NCBI RefSeq assembly: GCF_029109325.1
Contig: NZ_JAQKQJ010000006.1
Coordinates: forward strand, 1-64,000
Source of the DNA: Nodosilinea sp. PGN35
GTDB lineage: Bacteria > Cyanobacteriota > Cyanobacteriia > Phormidesmidales > Phormidesmidaceae
Direction: 5' to 3'
Length of the DNA stretch: 64,000 nucleotides
In this document: piece by piece, positions 1 through 8,497 of the stretch
How positions within the stretch are numbered: the stretch's first letter is position 1
Layout: each line of letters starts with the position of its first letter
Position numbers and translations under genes: made by a program
Notes under the pieces: generated by a model
What the model was told of the DNA's origin: nothing
The model's database searches: none
The model's input: the letters and a program-made list of their open reading frames with translations, nothing else

Positions 1-85
1 AACTGGTCACGGGTCAAATTGCTGGTGTAGGCTTTACTCATCGCTCTCACGGGGCTGTAGTCTTAGTAATCTCAGCCTAGACCGT

Positions 86-1321
86 GTGAGCTTTTTTACT
101 GCTCAGTCAACTTTTCAAACGCCCTCTAAGGTGGTCAACGACAGCCTCGGCCATCTGATTGGCGACGAGCTGCTGATGGAGGTAGCCAGTCGGCTCAAGC
201 GGGTGCTGCGCCCCACAGATCTGGCGGTGCGCCTGGGGGGAGACGAGTTTATTGTGCTGCTGGAGGATATTGGCCATTTTGCCATGGCCCAGGCGCTGGC
301 CGAACAACTCCTAGAAACCCTGCGGCAGCCGTTTCAGCTCAGCAGCCACCAGATGTTTGCCACCGTTAGCCTGGGACTGGTGATGGGCGATGACCGCTAC
401 CAAACGGCCTCAGAGCTAATTCGCGACGCCGATACGGCGATGTACCGGGCCAAGGCCGGCGGGCGGGACGGCTACCAGACCTTTGACAGAGGCATGCACG
501 AGAGCGCGATCGCCCGGCTTACCCTCGAAACCGAACTGCGCCGCGCCCTGCTCCATCACCCCGAAGAGTTTGTGCTCTACTACCAACCCATTGTCGATCT
601 GCAAACAGCGGCGGTCAAAGGGTTTGAGGCCCTGGTGCGGTGGCAGCATCCCCAGCGGGGGCTGATTATGCCGAGTGAGTTTATTTCCGTTGCCGAAGAA
701 ACCGGGCTCATCGTGCCGCTCAGCTACTGGCTGCTGGAGCTGGTCTGTAGCCAAATGGCCGCCTGGCAGAGCACCTACCGTCAGGCCAAGGGGCTGACCG
801 TCAGCGTCAACCTGTCGGCGCTCCAGCTGCACAGCGCTGGCCTCCTCGGTCGGGTCGATGAGATTTTGCAGGAAACCGAGCTGCTGCCGCGCAGCCTGGT
901 GCTGGAGATCACCGAAAGCATGCTCATCGACAACATCGACGACACCATTCACGTGCTCAACGGCCTGCGTCAGCGAGGCATCGCCCTCAGCATTGACGAC
1001 TTTGGCACCGGCTACTCATCACTGAGCTACCTGTACCGGTTTCCCATTAGCAGTCTGAAGATCGATCGCTCCTTCGTCAGCCAAATGGAGACCAGCCCCA
1101 GCCACGAAACCATCGTGCACACCATTATTAATCTGGGGCGACAGCTGGGCTTTCAGGCGATCGCCGAGGGCATCGAAACTCCCCAGCAGGTCAACACCCT
1201 CAAGCGGCTGGGGTGCGACTATGGCCAGGGCTACTGGTTTGGCAAGCCCCAGGCCGCCGCCGCCGTTGAGCTCTGGCTGACCCAGCCTACCGCCTACTAC
1301 CGTCCTTACCCGGTGAGCTAA
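86..1321 (+). CDS. GGDEF-EAL cyclic-di-GMP protein, 5' part of GGDEF lost
   Basis: This is a cytoplasmic cyclic-di-GMP enzyme. A GGDEF motif lies at residues 51-55 and an EAL domain begins near residue 160 with EAL at 181-183; DDFGTGYSSL and IAEGIET, both typical of the EAL active site, follow. The EAL phosphodiesterase half looks complete. The GGDEF half starts at KVVNDSLGH, so its first part with the metal-binding DxDxFK segment is absent and replaced by unrelated residues. Cyclase activity is therefore unlikely; a GTP-sensing or scaffold role for the remnant is possible. The GTG at 86 is only a nominal start: the frame stays open to the left edge. It could be a pseudogene or a recombination or assembly junction near position 128. 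Confidence 0.75.
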   Translation: MSFFTAQSTFQTPSKVVNDSLGHLIGDELLMEVASRLKRVLRPTDLAVRLGGDEFIVLLEDIGHFAMAQALAEQLLETLRQPFQLSSHQMFATVSLGLVMGDDRYQTASELIRDADTAMYRAKAGGRDGYQTFDRGMHESAIARLTLETELRRALLHHPEEFVLYYQPIVDLQTAAVKGFEALVRWQHPQRGLIMPSEFISVAEETGLIVPLSYWLLELVCSQMAAWQSTYRQAKGLTVSVNLSALQLHSAGLLGRVDEILQETELLPRSLVLEITESMLIDNIDDTIHVLNGLRQRGIALSIDDFGTGYSSLSYLYRFPISSLKIDRSFVSQMETSPSHETIVHTIINLGRQLGFQAIAEGIETPQQVNTLKRLGCDYGQGYWFGKPQAAAAVELWLTQPTAYYRPYPVS

Positions 1322-1529
1322 GTCGCCGATCGACCCACTGCCGGGCTCTATAGATGGCCTCAGAACGACTGACCACCCCCGGCACCGCCACAGCACAGCC
1401 GGTATCGTAGGTAGCCCACACCGCATACATCGGCACGCCATCTGCGGTGCTGTAGTCGAGCTCAAGGCGAAAACCCCGGTAGTCAAAGGCCAGCACCACA
1501 TGGGGGTAGTCTGGATCGGCAAACAGCAT
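1287..1529 (-). CDS. Small conserved-looking hypothetical protein
   Basis: An 80-residue soluble protein with an ATG start and no signal peptide or membrane segment. The composition is protein-like (aromatic-rich FDYRGFRLELDY, then a basic C-terminal RARQWVDRRL helix). I do not recognise a family. It overlaps the 3' end of the convergent GGDEF-EAL gene by 35 bases. Between it and sodB (1530-1670) I see only G+C-rich spacer. It could be a spurious reading frame, but the balanced sequence in a GC-rich genome makes a real gene more likely. Confidence 0.5.
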   Translation of the reverse strand: MLFADPDYPHVVLAFDYRGFRLELDYSTADGVPMYAVWATYDTGCAVAVPGVVSRSEAIYRARQWVDRRLSSPGKDGSRR

Positions 1530-1670
1530 AGGGCAGAGGGTATAGGGTTCACGGTATCAGGGCAAGGGGCCGACCTCAAACCGGCGGCTTCGTCCCCTAA
1601 ACCCAAAAGGAGGCGGGCCGGAGCCCACCCCCTTTGAGTCGCGGAGTACGCCTGCGGTGTTACCGCCCGG

Positions 1671-2270
1671 CTAGGCAGCGGCCAGGTTGCTGGCGGCAAA
1701 GTCCCAGTTCACGACGTTTTTGAGGAAGCTGTCGATGTAGTCGGGGCGCTTGTTCTGGTAGTCGAGGTAGTAGGCGTGTTCCCACACATCCATGGTGAGT
1801 AGGGGTACCTGGCCAGCGGTGAGGGGGTTGTCGGCGTTGAGGGTTTTGGTCACCTTGAGGGTGCCGTTGTCGAGCACCAGCCAGGCCCAGCCGCTGCCAA
1901 ACTGAGTGGCTCCAGCATTCTTAAACGCTTCGACAAACTTGTCAAAGCTGCCAAAGTCGGCGTCGATTTTTTTGGCCAGGTCGCCCGTGGGGGTGCCGCC
2001 GCCGCCGGGCTTCATGGAGTTCCAGTAGAAGGTGTGGTTCCAGGCCTGGGCACCGTTGTTGAACAGGCCCTGCTGGGAGCTGTCGCCCGCGATCGCCTTG
2101 ATCACCTCCTCAATCGGCTTGCTGTCGTGGTCGGTGCCCTTGACCGCATCGTTGTACTTGCTGACGTAGGCCGCGTGGTGCTTGTCGTGGTGAAACTCTA
2201 GGGTGCTCTTGGAAACGTAAGGTTCTAGGGCGTCGTAGGCGTAGGGTAGAGAGGGCAGTTCGTAAGACAT
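1671..2270 (-). CDS. sodB: Superoxide dismutase [Fe]
   Basis: Converts superoxide to oxygen and hydrogen peroxide in the cytosol. The 199-residue length and motifs match the Fe/Mn family: the first metal ligand His27 lies in LEFHHDKHH, the second in AWNHTFYWN, and the last two in [12 protein letters not shown]. The Gln in GAQAWNH is in the position typical of iron rather than manganese enzymes. No signal peptide is present. The ATG at 2270 gives the normal N-terminus [10 protein letters not shown]; the longer frame from 2303 adds 11 unrelated residues. The gene stands alone, with its own spacer on both sides. Confidence 0.95.
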   Translation of the reverse strand: MSYELPSLPYAYDALEPYVSKSTLEFHHDKHHAAYVSKYNDAVKGTDHDSKPIEEVIKAIAGDSSQQGLFNNGAQAWNHTFYWNSMKPGGGGTPTGDLAKKIDADFGSFDKFVEAFKNAGATQFGSGWAWLVLDNGTLKVTKTLNADNPLTAGQVPLLTMDVWEHAYYLDYQNKRPDYIDSFLKNVVNWDFAASNLAAA

Positions 2271-2403
2271 AGGGCTCGTTTGGGGGTATCTACAGCTACA
2301 CAATAAATCTTTACCTCAGCAATAACTATCCCCCTGGGGAGGAGGGGGATAGGCTTAAAGCTAGAGATGGGCTAAGGCTTTAGGTAGAGATTTAGCCCAC
2401 CGA

Positions 2404-2835
2404 TCAGGCCCCAATCGCCACCAGTTCGATATCAAAAATGAGCGTCTCTCCGGCCAAAGGATGGTTGGCGTCGAGGGTGACATCGGCCTCCGACAGCTCG
2501 GTGACCATCACCGGCACCATCTGCCCCTGGGGGCCCTGGAGCTGAAGCTGCTGGCCCACATCTAAAGGAATGTCGGCAGGAATGTGGTGGCGCTCGACCA
2601 CCATCACCATCTCCGGCTGGTGCGGGCCGTAGGCGCGTTCGGCAGGAATCACTTCGGTTTTGGCGTCGCCGGGGGCCATGCCCACCACTGCCGCCTCAAA
2701 GCCAGGGATCACTTCACCATTGCCAATGGCAAACTCTAGGGGGGCGCGATCGCGCGATGAGTCAAACACCGTACCATCTTCAAGCCTGCCGGTGTAGTGA
2801 ATTGAGACACTGTCGCCTGTTTTAGCCTGGGGCAT
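2404..2835 (-). CDS. FKBP-type peptidyl-prolyl isomerase, SlyD-like
   Basis: A 143-residue cytosolic prolyl isomerase and chaperone. The N-terminal FKBP core reads VSIHYTGRLEDGTVFDSS, followed by FAIGNGEVIPGFEAAVVGM and the conserved AYGPHQPEM. The middle insert-in-flap region and the C-terminal DANHPLAGETLIFDIELV are typical of SlyD. The histidine/cysteine-rich metal-binding tail of enterobacterial SlyD is missing, so nickel delivery is not suggested. It lies about 130 bases upstream of sodB on the same strand but is probably transcribed separately. Confidence 0.9.
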   Translation of the reverse strand: MPQAKTGDSVSIHYTGRLEDGTVFDSSRDRAPLEFAIGNGEVIPGFEAAVVGMAPGDAKTEVIPAERAYGPHQPEMVMVVERHHIPADIPLDVGQQLQLQGPQGQMVPVMVTELSEADVTLDANHPLAGETLIFDIELVAIGA

Positions 2836-3080
2836 AGAACTATCCTCTGAATGAATGGGGTTTTTCTATAGGTCTTCTATAGGTCACGGTCTTTGCCTCA
2901 CGCTAACGGGCATTTTGTGCAACCTCGCCAATACTAGAGATTTTTCTAAGGTTTCAGAGAGAACCCAGGGGCGATCGGAGCTGACCCCAGCGGTGGGGAG
3001 TCGCCAAATCCCTTGCTACGCTGTAAATAGCGCAGGGTTATCTGCTACCGGCAACAGGCAATTTCCGAAGACAGCTCACC

Positions 3081-3992
3081 ATGGTCGAGTCCAGAGACGG
3101 CATCATCGGCGGTGCCAAGCCCCAACCCTCCCCCAGCATTTGGCTGGTTGAGTTCCAGGCCATTTTGCAGGGGGCCGTAGGCGGCTTTTTATTTGGCATT
3201 CCGCTGTTGTACACAGTGGAAGTGTGGGCCATTGGGGCCGCCACCGGCCCCCGGTGGCTGTTGACAGTACTTGCCACTACCCTGCTTGGCGTCGGGCTCC
3301 TCACCCAGGTTGAAGGGTTTCGCCAGTCCCTCCGGCTGCATCCGGTTGAAGCTCTGCTAGAAAGCATTGAAGCCGTGGCCATTGGGGTGGTGTGTGCCGC
3401 CCTATCTTTGGTGCTGCTGCGCCGCATCACCCTGGCGACCCCGCTGGCAGAAATCTTAGGAAAGGTGGTGTTTGAGGCGGTGCCCTTTGCGCTGGGGGTG
3501 GCCCTAGCCCGCTCAACCCTCCACGGCAAGCAGGGGAGAAATCGCCGCACTACCGTTCCCCTGGCCCGGCGGCTGGCCTCGCCGACCTTAGCCAACCTGC
3601 GCGATGCCCTGATTGATTTCGATGCCGCCCTCATTGGTGCAGTGCTGATTGCATTCAGCATTGCTCCCACCGAAGAAGTGCCGCTGCTGGCGGCCTCGCT
3701 ACCGCCCCTGTGGCTGCTGTTGGTGATGGGCGCATCGCTGGGCCTCTCCTACGCCATTGTGTTTGCCTCGGGCTTTACCGATCGCGCCGAGCGGCGGCAG
3801 CGGGGTCTGCTGTTTAGCCCCATCACCGAAACCCTGGTGGCCTATCTGGTGGCGCTGCTGGCCTCAATGGCCATGCTGGTTCTGTTTCAACAGCTCAACC
3901 CCAGCGACCCCTGGTCAGAATGGCTCAGCAATGTGTTGGTTTTAGGACTGCCGGCCTCCATTGGCGGGGCCGCAGGGCGTATTCTTATCTAA
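3081..3992 (+). CDS. TIGR02587-type integral membrane protein
   Basis: A 303-residue polytopic inner-membrane protein with about seven hydrophobic segments, for example IGVVCAALSLVLLRRI, LGVALARSTL and the C-terminal LVLGLPASIGGAAGRILI. It fits the uncharacterised family TIGR02587, which is typically encoded next to TIGR02588, as here. No transport or enzyme motif is visible. The stop codon overlaps the next gene's start in TAATG (3990-3994), which suggests translational coupling and a two-protein complex. Function is unknown. Confidence 0.75.
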   Translation: MVESRDGIIGGAKPQPSPSIWLVEFQAILQGAVGGFLFGIPLLYTVEVWAIGAATGPRWLLTVLATTLLGVGLLTQVEGFRQSLRLHPVEALLESIEAVAIGVVCAALSLVLLRRITLATPLAEILGKVVFEAVPFALGVALARSTLHGKQGRNRRTTVPLARRLASPTLANLRDALIDFDAALIGAVLIAFSIAPTEEVPLLAASLPPLWLLLVMGASLGLSYAIVFASGFTDRAERRQRGLLFSPITETLVAYLVALLASMAMLVLFQQLNPSDPWSEWLSNVLVLGLPASIGGAAGRILI

Positions 3993-4438
3993 TGGATTTG
4001 CCTGACCCCTCCCCTAGGAATTGCCCCAACCCAGAGGCTGCTGAAACGCCAGGGCACTTCACCGAGCGATCCGCCGCTGAATGGGTGACATTCGCGGTGG
4101 CGTCTGTGATTTTGCTGGGGCTGGTAGGGCTGATTTTCTTTGACTGGCAAACCAATCAAAATCGCCCGCCCGCCTTTGCCGTGGCGGTGTCTGAGGCGGT
4201 GCGAGTCACCGATGGCCGCTACTACGTGCCCTTTGCCATCACCAACACCGGGGGGCGCATTGCCCGTATGGTGCAGGTGACCGCCGAACTCGACATCGCC
4301 GGAGTGGATGACGAAACCGGCGAGCAGCAGATCGACTTTCTCTCGGGCCACGAGACCAAGGCGGGCAGCTTTGTCTTTTCCCACGATCCCCAGGGGGGAG
4401 AGCTGACAGTGCGGGTGGCCAGCTATCGACTACCGTAG
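3992..4438 (+). CDS. TIGR02588-type single-span membrane protein
   Basis: A 148-residue protein with a short cytoplasmic N-terminus, one membrane helix at about residues 32-50 (VTFAVASVILLGLVGLIFF) and a soluble C-terminal domain that looks like a small beta sandwich (YYVPFAITNTGG, VQVTAELDI). It matches family TIGR02588 by layout and by its partner. The start is the ATG overlapping the upstream stop; a longer frame from 3920 runs inside the upstream gene and is unlikely. The C-terminal domain probably faces the periplasm. Function is unknown. Confidence 0.75.
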   Translation: MDLPDPSPRNCPNPEAAETPGHFTERSAAEWVTFAVASVILLGLVGLIFFDWQTNQNRPPAFAVAVSEAVRVTDGRYYVPFAITNTGGRIARMVQVTAELDIAGVDDETGEQQIDFLSGHETKAGSFVFSHDPQGGELTVRVASYRLP

Positions 4439-4545
4439 GGAGGTTTTGGATGGGTGATTTTGGATTAGGTCTGGCGGGATGGGATGAGCTTTAGCTGGTT
4501 CAAATCAGGGTTCTACAGCTTTAGCCCGTCTGGTTGAGATATTTT

Positions 4546-4597
4546 CCCTGGGAACGTGGGAACGTTCGCACGCTTAAACGCCCGCACGTTCCCAGGG
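4546..4597. repeat. 13-bp inverted repeat, hairpin element
   Basis: CCCTGGGAACGTG at 4546-4558 is matched exactly by its reverse complement at 4585-4597, and further GGGAACGT/ACGTTCGC pieces lie between the arms. It sits in the 236-base spacer after the TIGR02588 gene. No T-run follows, so it looks more like a dispersed palindromic element than a terminator. Confidence 0.7.
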
Positions 4598-4676
4598 TTT
4601 CTCGATGTCCTAACTAAACTAACTAAGCCTATACGAAGGGCTGGGCTAAAGTAGCCTTACCCAATCAGGAGAATGC

Positions 4677-5609
4677 ATGCTCGGCTATGTCTTAATTTTG
4701 CTGGCGACGGTTTGCTTTGGGGCACAGAACCTGATCACTCGGGTGCTGTTTATTCCGTCCAATTTGCTGGGGCTGGTGGAAACCGGCGGCTTCGTCGAGC
4801 CCACGCTGCCCAACTCGTTTTTGCTGATGTTTATGCGGATGCTGGTGGGGGTGCCCCTGATGGCAATGCTGTTGCCGCCGGTATACCCGCAGCTGTGGCA
4901 CGACCTGCGGCGACTGCGATCGCCGGACTATCGCCGCGAACTCTACCTGGCCCTGGTGGGCGGGGTGCTGATGTTTTCATACCTGGCGCTGCTCTACGTG
5001 GCGGTGGGGCGGATTGCGGCGGGCATTGCCCTGACGCTGTTTTTTACCTTCCCGGTCTACACGGCGATACTCGACTGGTACTGGTTTGGCCACCGGCCCA
5101 GTACCAGCCGCTGGGCCATTTTGGTGCTGATTTTGCTGGGTAGCGCACTGACGATTCCCATGGCGGGGGCGGCGATCGAAAGCTGGCTGGGGGTGAGCTT
5201 TGGCCTGGCCTCGGGGGTGGTGTACGCTTTCTACACCGTAGCGGCCCAGAAGGCTTTTGAAACCTTTCACCCGGTGCCCTTTACGGGCATTAGCTTTGCG
5301 GTGACGCTGGTGCTGTCGGCGGCCAGTCTGCTGCTGTGGCCGGGGGATCTGGCGGGGCTACTGTGGCCCGCGCTGTGGGTGGGTGGGCTGCTGTCGGCGA
5401 TCGCCACCCTCACCGGCCACGTGCTCAACAATCTGGGCATTCGCGTGGTGGGGGCCACCGCCGCCTCTATGCTAGGAGCTGCTAACCCGGCCCTGACGGC
5501 GGTGCTGGCCTGGGGTGTGCTGCAAGAACAGCTTTCCCTAGTGCAGTGGCTGGGGGTGCTGCTGGTGACGGTCAGCGTGGGCCTGCTCAGCCTGACCAAG
5601 CCTTCGTAA
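4677..5609 (+). CDS. EamA/DMT-family transporter
   Basis: A 310-residue inner-membrane permease with ten predicted helices arranged as two EamA repeats: about residues 1-145 and 165-305. The second repeat ends in the usual motif GAANPALTAVLAWGVLQEQLSLVQWLGVLLV. The family exports or exchanges metabolites such as amino acids or nucleotide-like compounds; the substrate cannot be read from the sequence. A loop of about 30 residues after the first helix is longer than usual. A purine-rich AGGAG precedes the ATG. It is transcribed alone. Confidence 0.85.
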   Translation: MLGYVLILLATVCFGAQNLITRVLFIPSNLLGLVETGGFVEPTLPNSFLLMFMRMLVGVPLMAMLLPPVYPQLWHDLRRLRSPDYRRELYLALVGGVLMFSYLALLYVAVGRIAAGIALTLFFTFPVYTAILDWYWFGHRPSTSRWAILVLILLGSALTIPMAGAAIESWLGVSFGLASGVVYAFYTVAAQKAFETFHPVPFTGISFAVTLVLSAASLLLWPGDLAGLLWPALWVGGLLSAIATLTGHVLNNLGIRVVGATAASMLGAANPALTAVLAWGVLQEQLSLVQWLGVLLVTVSVGLLSLTKPS

Positions 5610-5662
5610 CCAGTAGCCCCTGGCCTGATGTGGCGATCGCCCCCACACCATGCCCCTATTCC

Positions 5663-6106
5663 TTAAAAGGCCTCCAGATCTGCGGGAAACCTATCGCTGA
5701 GCAGCTGGTCAGGGGTAAACGGGCAATGTTCCGGTAAGGTTTTAGGATCGAGGGGTGTTTCTCGCCCCACCAATAGCAACCCCAGTTGATAGCCCTTGGC
5801 AACAGCTTCGTCCTGATAGCTTTTTAGGCTGGGGTTTTGGTCGAGCAAATCTAAAATTTGCAGCCGTTGTTCCTGAATTGTGTACTTCCAGCTTTTGCTG
5901 CGGCGATCGCCCTGATACTGCCACTTCAGCAGATGACCAATGAGTACTCCTAAGCGATTTTTGAGTTCTTGCTTTTGCTGCCTACCCAACGACTCAATTT
6001 CCTCGACTAAATTTTCCACGTCTAGATAGTCGGTTTTGCCTAGCCGTAGCAAGTCAGCCTGCTCCTGGGTCCAGGCGTAGAAATCAGTTTCGTAGAGGTT
6101 GGCCAT
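5663..6106 (-). CDS. DUF29-family protein (copy 1)
   Basis: A 147-residue soluble helical protein of the DUF29 family, common and multicopy in cyanobacteria. Diagnostic segments are YETDFYAWTQEQADLL at the N-terminus, ENLVEEIESLGRQQKQEL and LGVLIGHLLKWQYQ in the middle, and a C-terminal LPEHCPFTPDQLL. No catalytic residues are recognised. It lies 42 bases downstream of nth on the same strand. A second copy, close to it in sequence, lies at 19368-19793. Confidence 0.9.
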   Translation of the reverse strand: MANLYETDFYAWTQEQADLLRLGKTDYLDVENLVEEIESLGRQQKQELKNRLGVLIGHLLKWQYQGDRRSKSWKYTIQEQRLQILDLLDQNPSLKSYQDEAVAKGYQLGLLLVGRETPLDPKTLPEHCPFTPDQLLSDRFPADLEAF

Positions 6107-6148
6107 GATCAGACCTTTGGGGTGGGCTGCAATGCGGCGGTACTTGCT

Positions 6149-6853
6149 TCAGAGTATCGCCTGCGAGGGAGCGATCGCTACGGTTGCCGCCGCAGGGGCA
6201 GCCCCAACCCTGGCTGAAGGACAGAGATCCGCCAAATCACACCGATCGCATTTGGGGTTGCGGGCATTACACACCGCCCGCCCGTGGTACACCAGGCGAA
6301 TCGACCAGTTCTCCCAGTCGGGCTGGGGGAGCAGCTTCATCAGGTCGCGCTCGATTTTGACCGGGTCGCTGTGCTGGGTCAGCCCCAGCAGATTGGTGAT
6401 GCGCTTGACGTGGGTATCGACAGTGACGCCGCCATTGATGCCAAAGCCGTGGGCCAGCACCACGTTGGCGGTCTTGCGCGCCACCCCCGGCAGCGTCACC
6501 AGGTCATCCATGCGGGAGGGGACTTCGCCCTTGTACTCGGTGATGATGCGCTGGCAGGCAGCGCGAATATTCTTGGCTTTGTTGCGATAGAAGCCGGTAG
6601 ATTTTACCAACTGCTCTAAATCGGCAATATCAGCCTCGGCAAAGGCATAGACATCGGGGTAAGCGGCAAATAGCGCCGGGGTCACCAGGTTGACCCGCTC
6701 GTCGGTGCACTGGGCCGCCAACATCGTGGCGATCATCAGCTGGAGCGGATTCTTAAAGTCGAGGGAGCAGGGAGCCTCGGGATACAACCGCTTCAGGCGG
6801 ATCAAAATTTCTAGCGCCCGCTGTTTTTTAGAAGCTCGCCGCTGGTTAGGCAT
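6149..6853 (-). CDS. nth: Endonuclease III, DNA glycosylase/AP lyase
   Basis: Removes oxidised pyrimidines and nicks abasic sites in base excision repair. The helix-hairpin-helix LPGVARKTANVV holds catalytic Lys127, and Asp146 lies in VDTHVKR. Cys195, 202, 205 and 211 form the CX6CX2CX5C [4Fe-4S] site. Length is 234 residues; the Ala-rich tail after the cluster (SARVGAAPAAATVAIAPS) is longer than in E. coli. The ATG at 6853 gives the usual short basic N-terminus. Probably co-transcribed with the DUF29 gene downstream. Confidence 0.95.
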   Translation of the reverse strand: MPNQRRASKKQRALEILIRLKRLYPEAPCSLDFKNPLQLMIATMLAAQCTDERVNLVTPALFAAYPDVYAFAEADIADLEQLVKSTGFYRNKAKNIRAACQRIITEYKGEVPSRMDDLVTLPGVARKTANVVLAHGFGINGGVTVDTHVKRITNLLGLTQHSDPVKIERDLMKLLPQPDWENWSIRLVYHGRAVCNARNPKCDRCDLADLCPSARVGAAPAAATVAIAPSQAIL

Positions 6854-6861
6854 GGAGGGGG

Positions 6862-7151
6862 TATGGGGTAAGGGAGATGGGGAGGGTGGGGGAGATAGGG
6901 AGTTTTGAGTTTTAAGTTTTGAATGCTGAGTTTTGAATGTTGAGTTTTGAGTTCCTAGGACTTGAGATGTCTGGCACAGCGGAGATGGCTATCGCACATT
7001 ACTCCTCAGGTTAACTCTCGACAAGAACTTCTCTACATTGGGCAAACAACCGTTTGCCCCTACCGTAGAACGACCTCGTACGTGGATATTTTCTTTGCTG
7101 GAAATCTCCTTAAGTCCTAACTCAAAACTGAGAACTCAAAACTCAAAACTT
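6862..7151. repeat. Intergenic repeat block: G-rich tract, AGTTTTGA repeats and palindrome
   Basis: The spacer between rseP and nth holds no gene. It contains a G-rich tract (6862-6900), then AGTTTTGA-type direct repeats (about 6900-6952), a palindrome GGGCAAAC/GTTTGCCC at 7040-7047 and 7052-7059, and the same AGTTTTGA repeats in inverted orientation (about 7120-7151, read as AACTCAAAACT). The two AT-rich ends can pair with each other, giving the whole block a terminal inverted repeat character. Related pieces occur at 8285-8500, 35597-35700 and 45500-45575. Confidence 0.7.
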
Positions 7152-7152
7152 T

Positions 7153-8244
7153 CTAACGTAGGTTTTGAAAGATTTCGAGCTGGGTGGTGTCGCGGACGAT
7201 GAGAAATACGCCCAGGCCCAGCAGCAGCACCAGGCCGGTCTGCATGACGTTTTCTTGAATGCGATCGGGTAGGGGCTTGCCGCCGCGCAGGGCTTCGATC
7301 AGCAGAAACGCCAGCTGACCGCCATCTAGGGCCGGTAGCGGCAGAATATTGATGATCGCCAGATTAATGCTGATGATGGCGGTGAAGGGGAACAGCATGG
7401 CGGCGCTATTTTTAGCTAGCCCGGCCCCCTGCTCGACAATTTTGACTGGCCCGGCTACCTGGCTGGCCATTTCGCCAAAGTTGGTGACCAGTTGCACAAA
7501 GCCATTAACTGTGCGCACTAGAGTGTCTTGAAACTGCTGCGCTGCCAGGCCAAAGACCTCGAACGGATTGTTAGGGCGGCGGAAGCCAAAGTCGCCGTTG
7601 GGCTGGAGCTGCACGCCAATCACCGCTGAGCCGTCGGGGCCAACTTCAGGGGTGACGGCAAACTCTAGCTCGCGATCGCCCCGCTGCACGGTGAGCTCCA
7701 CCGGCTGGTTGGCGCTGTCTTTGATCAGCTGAATGAAGGCAGGAATGCTCTCTTCGCCTGCGCCGAGGGGCTCACCGTTAGCGGCTACCAGCACATCGCC
7801 GGGGCGAATGCCCGCCTGACCCGCCGGAGAGCTTTCGGAGATCACCTGGGGCACCAGAATGCCGGGCTGGGGGTTAAAGGTCTCAGGAATGCCGACGGCG
7901 GTGAACTGGGCCACAAACACCAGGTAGGCAAACACCAGGTTGGCAATCACCCCAGCGCTGATCACAATGGCGCGATCGAGAATGGGGCGATTTTTGAGCA
8001 GGTCGGGGTCGTTGGTGGGAATGTCGCTGTCGGGGTCGTCGTCGGGGAAGCCCACGAAGCCGCCCAGGGGGATGGCCCGCAGGGAGTACTCGGTCTCAGC
8101 TCCCTGAAACTTCCAGAGGATGGGGCCAAAACCAATGGCAAAGCGGTTGACGTGGATGCCTTGCAGCCTTGCAGCCGTAAAGTGTCCGGCCTCGTGGACG
8201 GCTACCAGCAGGGCAATGACCGCGATCGCAGCTAAAACCGACAT
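7153..8244 (-). CDS. rseP: RseP-type site-2 zinc metalloprotease with PDZ domain
   Basis: An intramembrane protease of 363 residues that cuts membrane-bound anti-sigma factors or signal peptide remnants. The first helix carries the zinc site HEAGH (residues 17-21). A PDZ domain spans about 110-200 (ISESSPAGQAGIRPGDVLVAANG), and the third zinc ligand lies in the LPALDGG motif near the C-terminal helices. The ATG at 8244 is preferred to a TTG two codons upstream. A single PDZ copy is usual for cyanobacterial members. Repeat-rich spacers flank it on both sides. Confidence 0.92.
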   Translation of the reverse strand: MSVLAAIAVIALLVAVHEAGHFTAARLQGIHVNRFAIGFGPILWKFQGAETEYSLRAIPLGGFVGFPDDDPDSDIPTNDPDLLKNRPILDRAIVISAGVIANLVFAYLVFVAQFTAVGIPETFNPQPGILVPQVISESSPAGQAGIRPGDVLVAANGEPLGAGEESIPAFIQLIKDSANQPVELTVQRGDRELEFAVTPEVGPDGSAVIGVQLQPNGDFGFRRPNNPFEVFGLAAQQFQDTLVRTVNGFVQLVTNFGEMASQVAGPVKIVEQGAGLAKNSAAMLFPFTAIISINLAIINILPLPALDGGQLAFLLIEALRGGKPLPDRIQENVMQTGLVLLLGLGVFLIVRDTTQLEIFQNLR

Positions 8245-8284
8245 AGACAAACCCGGTAGGTGAGAACAGTTTTCTTATTCTAGC

Positions 8285-8497
8285 GCTGCTGCTGCTTGGG
8301 GATTGGGGTGGGGGGTGGATGGGTGGGGGGTAGGGGGTGATGGTTGGGTAGGGGCAGACCTACGTCTGCCCTGCCCTGAGGAATTTTGGATTAGCGATTT
8401 TCGATTTTGGGAAGCAGGGAGGTGAATACGTAGGGGCAGACCCATGGGTCTGCCCACCCATGGGGTATCTATGCGTCTGCCCACCTGTGGGGTATCT
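8285..8497. repeat. G-rich tract plus GGGCAGAC palindromes and 27-bp tandem repeat
   Basis: The spacer between ispE and rseP holds a G-rich low-complexity stretch (8287-8345), an inverted repeat GGGCAGAC/GTCTGCCC (8352-8359 and 8364-8371) and a perfect 22-bp palindrome at 8434-8455 whose half-site is GGGCAGACCCA. A 27-base unit beginning GTCTGCCCACC at 8448 is repeated with few changes from 8475, and the second copy runs up to the ispE stop codon. The layout is that of non-coding dispersed palindromic repeats. Confidence 0.75.

Noticed and set aside
6862..7151. CRISPR array or insertion sequence in the repeat block
   Set aside because: Repeats are short and irregular, no equal spacers are present, and no transposase gene lies in or near the block.
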